Positions 6,094 through 6,745 of a DNA stretch of 6,745 bases are shown here, one piece after another; within the stretch, counting starts at the first letter, position 1; every line of letters begins with the position of its first letter. The position numbers and the translations under genes were made by a program. The notes below the pieces were generated by a model. It did not search any database and was not told the DNA's origin. It saw nothing but the letters and a program-made list of their open reading frames with translations. The DNA comes from Shewanellaceae bacterium UBA2521 (GTDB taxonomy: Bacteria > Pseudomonadota > Gammaproteobacteria > Enterobacterales > Shewanellaceae), in the NCBI GenBank assembly GCA_002341165.1, contig DDNL01000004.1, forward strand, positions 1 through 6,745, written 5' to 3'.

Positions 6094-6745
6094 CTATGAT
6101 GCAACTTTAAGCTTGCGATAGTATCTAAACCCTACAAAGCCCAATAAACATAAAAGTAAATGCGCCATGCCTGCACCCTGTCTTTTGTAAGAAGCGTTCT
6201 CATGCTTATTGTATACTACATTGTGAGCACAAGGCTGAGTACCACTGTAATCAGGGGAAAGGATTACAGGACGCACTACATATTCCTTAGTCCTTGAATC
6301 GATTTTTCCTGTTAAGAAACCGTTCTCGTCTGCCTCTTTCATATCTTCATAAACAAGCGCATTCGCTAAGATGTCTCCATTTTCATTAATCTCTATCGCA
6401 TTGGAAATTTCTAAAAGCGTACCTGCAGTCTCTCCTGTATCACTTAAACCTTTAGCCTGACAAGTTAACATGCTATTTAAATCTTTAAAGGTATCGTCTG
6501 CTGTATCTGCAATATCATCACCTAAATCATAGATAAAGCCATGTATTTGTCTTAATTCTTTATTCACTCGGCGGTTCACACGAGCTGTTTCCATGTCTCC
6601 AATGATGAATGTATGGCTGTTTGCGCCTTGATTGTTTATTTGACGGATATCTTTAGCATAAGTAGAGCGATCATTATCGGTTGTACTCATACCTTTGAGC
6701 TGATGAAAGAAGTTCTTCTTTTCTGTATTAGGAGCATCTGTATTA
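6094..6745 (-). CDS. Probable exported DUF3466-like protein with C-terminal membrane anchor (5' end outside window)
   Basis: The function is unknown. An ATG at 6690 gives 198 residues, but the frame stays open for 18 more codons to the window end, and the AAAGG before that ATG is too close to serve. The gene therefore most likely begins beyond 6745. Numbered from the ATG, the protein has an INNQG motif (18-22), HGFIYDLGDD (50-59), DLNSMLTC (70-77) and INENGDILANALVY (101-114), a pattern I associate with DUF3466 proteins and HAF-like repeats (FVYD..., DLN, IN..G.I.A.AL). The tail (172-198) has GAG, a short hydrophobic stretch (MAHLLLCLLGFVGF) and a basic cluster (RYYRKLK), like a GlyGly-CTERM sorting signal for rhombosortase. 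Two cysteines in the body (LTCQ, PCAH) could form a disulfide outside the cytoplasm. A signal peptide, if any, lies outside the window. Family assignment is tentative. Confidence 0.5.
   Translation of the reverse strand, partial: NTDAPNTEKKNFFHQLKGMSTTDNDRSTYAKDIRQINNQGANSHTFIIGDMETARVNRRVNKELRQIHGFIYDLGDDIADTADDTFKDLNSMLTCQAKGLSDTGETAGTLLEISNAIEINENGDILANALVYEDMKEADENGFLTGKIDSRTKEYVVRPVILSPDYSGTQPCAHNVVYNKHENASYKRQGAGMAHLLLCLLGFVGFRYYRKLKVAS

Noticed and set aside
1..6745. Mobile element, CRISPR array, toxin-antitoxin or defence system
   Set aside because: There are no transposase or integrase motifs, no repeated spacer units and no defence-family domains; nearly all the sequence is accounted for by metabolic and housekeeping genes.

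Overview
The window looks like ordinary chromosome from a moderately AT-rich gammaproteobacterium. The reasons are an E. coli-type exonuclease I tail, a long (two-domain) E. coli-type cytidine deaminase, an AstE succinylglutamate desuccinylase, and a C-terminal sorting-signal-like tail of a kind common in marine and aquatic Gammaproteobacteria. Shewanella, Alteromonadales and Aeromonadales relatives come to mind, but the genus cannot be fixed from this sequence. I see no insertion sequence, phage gene, tRNA, rRNA or CRISPR array.

Layout. On the + strand, bases 1-474 are the 3' end of sbcB (exonuclease I), followed after 12 bases by a complete cdd (487-1386). Between cdd and the next, convergent gene is a short spacer with a GC-rich hairpin (about 1429-1449) that probably ends transcription from both sides. 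Everything from 1472 to 5978 is one tightly packed minus-strand cluster, read right to left: astE, then bkdA1 (E1 alpha), bkdA2 (E1 beta) and bkdB (E2) of the branched-chain 2-oxoacid dehydrogenase complex. The gaps are 37 bases, a 4-base ATGA overlap, and 10 bases. At the right edge, also on the minus strand, is the 3' part of a gene for a probably exported and membrane-anchored protein resembling the DUF3466 group. Its reading frame stays open to the window end.

How the genes work together. E1 alpha/beta decarboxylates the 2-oxoacids of valine, leucine and isoleucine with thiamine diphosphate, and E2 carries the acyl group on its lipoyl lysine and passes it to CoA. The third component, E3 (lipoamide dehydrogenase), is not encoded beside them, so it is presumably shared with the pyruvate or 2-oxoglutarate dehydrogenase. 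AstE completes arginine catabolism by splitting N-succinylglutamate into glutamate and succinate. Here it sits at the head of the bkd cluster with no other ast gene visible, so the unit looks like a small amino-acid-catabolism operon. sbcB and cdd form a separate housekeeping pair (DNA repair and pyrimidine salvage).

Nothing here amounts to a clearly undescribed system. The points most worth a second look are the astE-bkd arrangement without E3, the close match of both E1 subunits to the mitochondrial type including the two loop serines, the right-edge surface protein, and an unexplained perfect interrupted palindrome upstream of astE.
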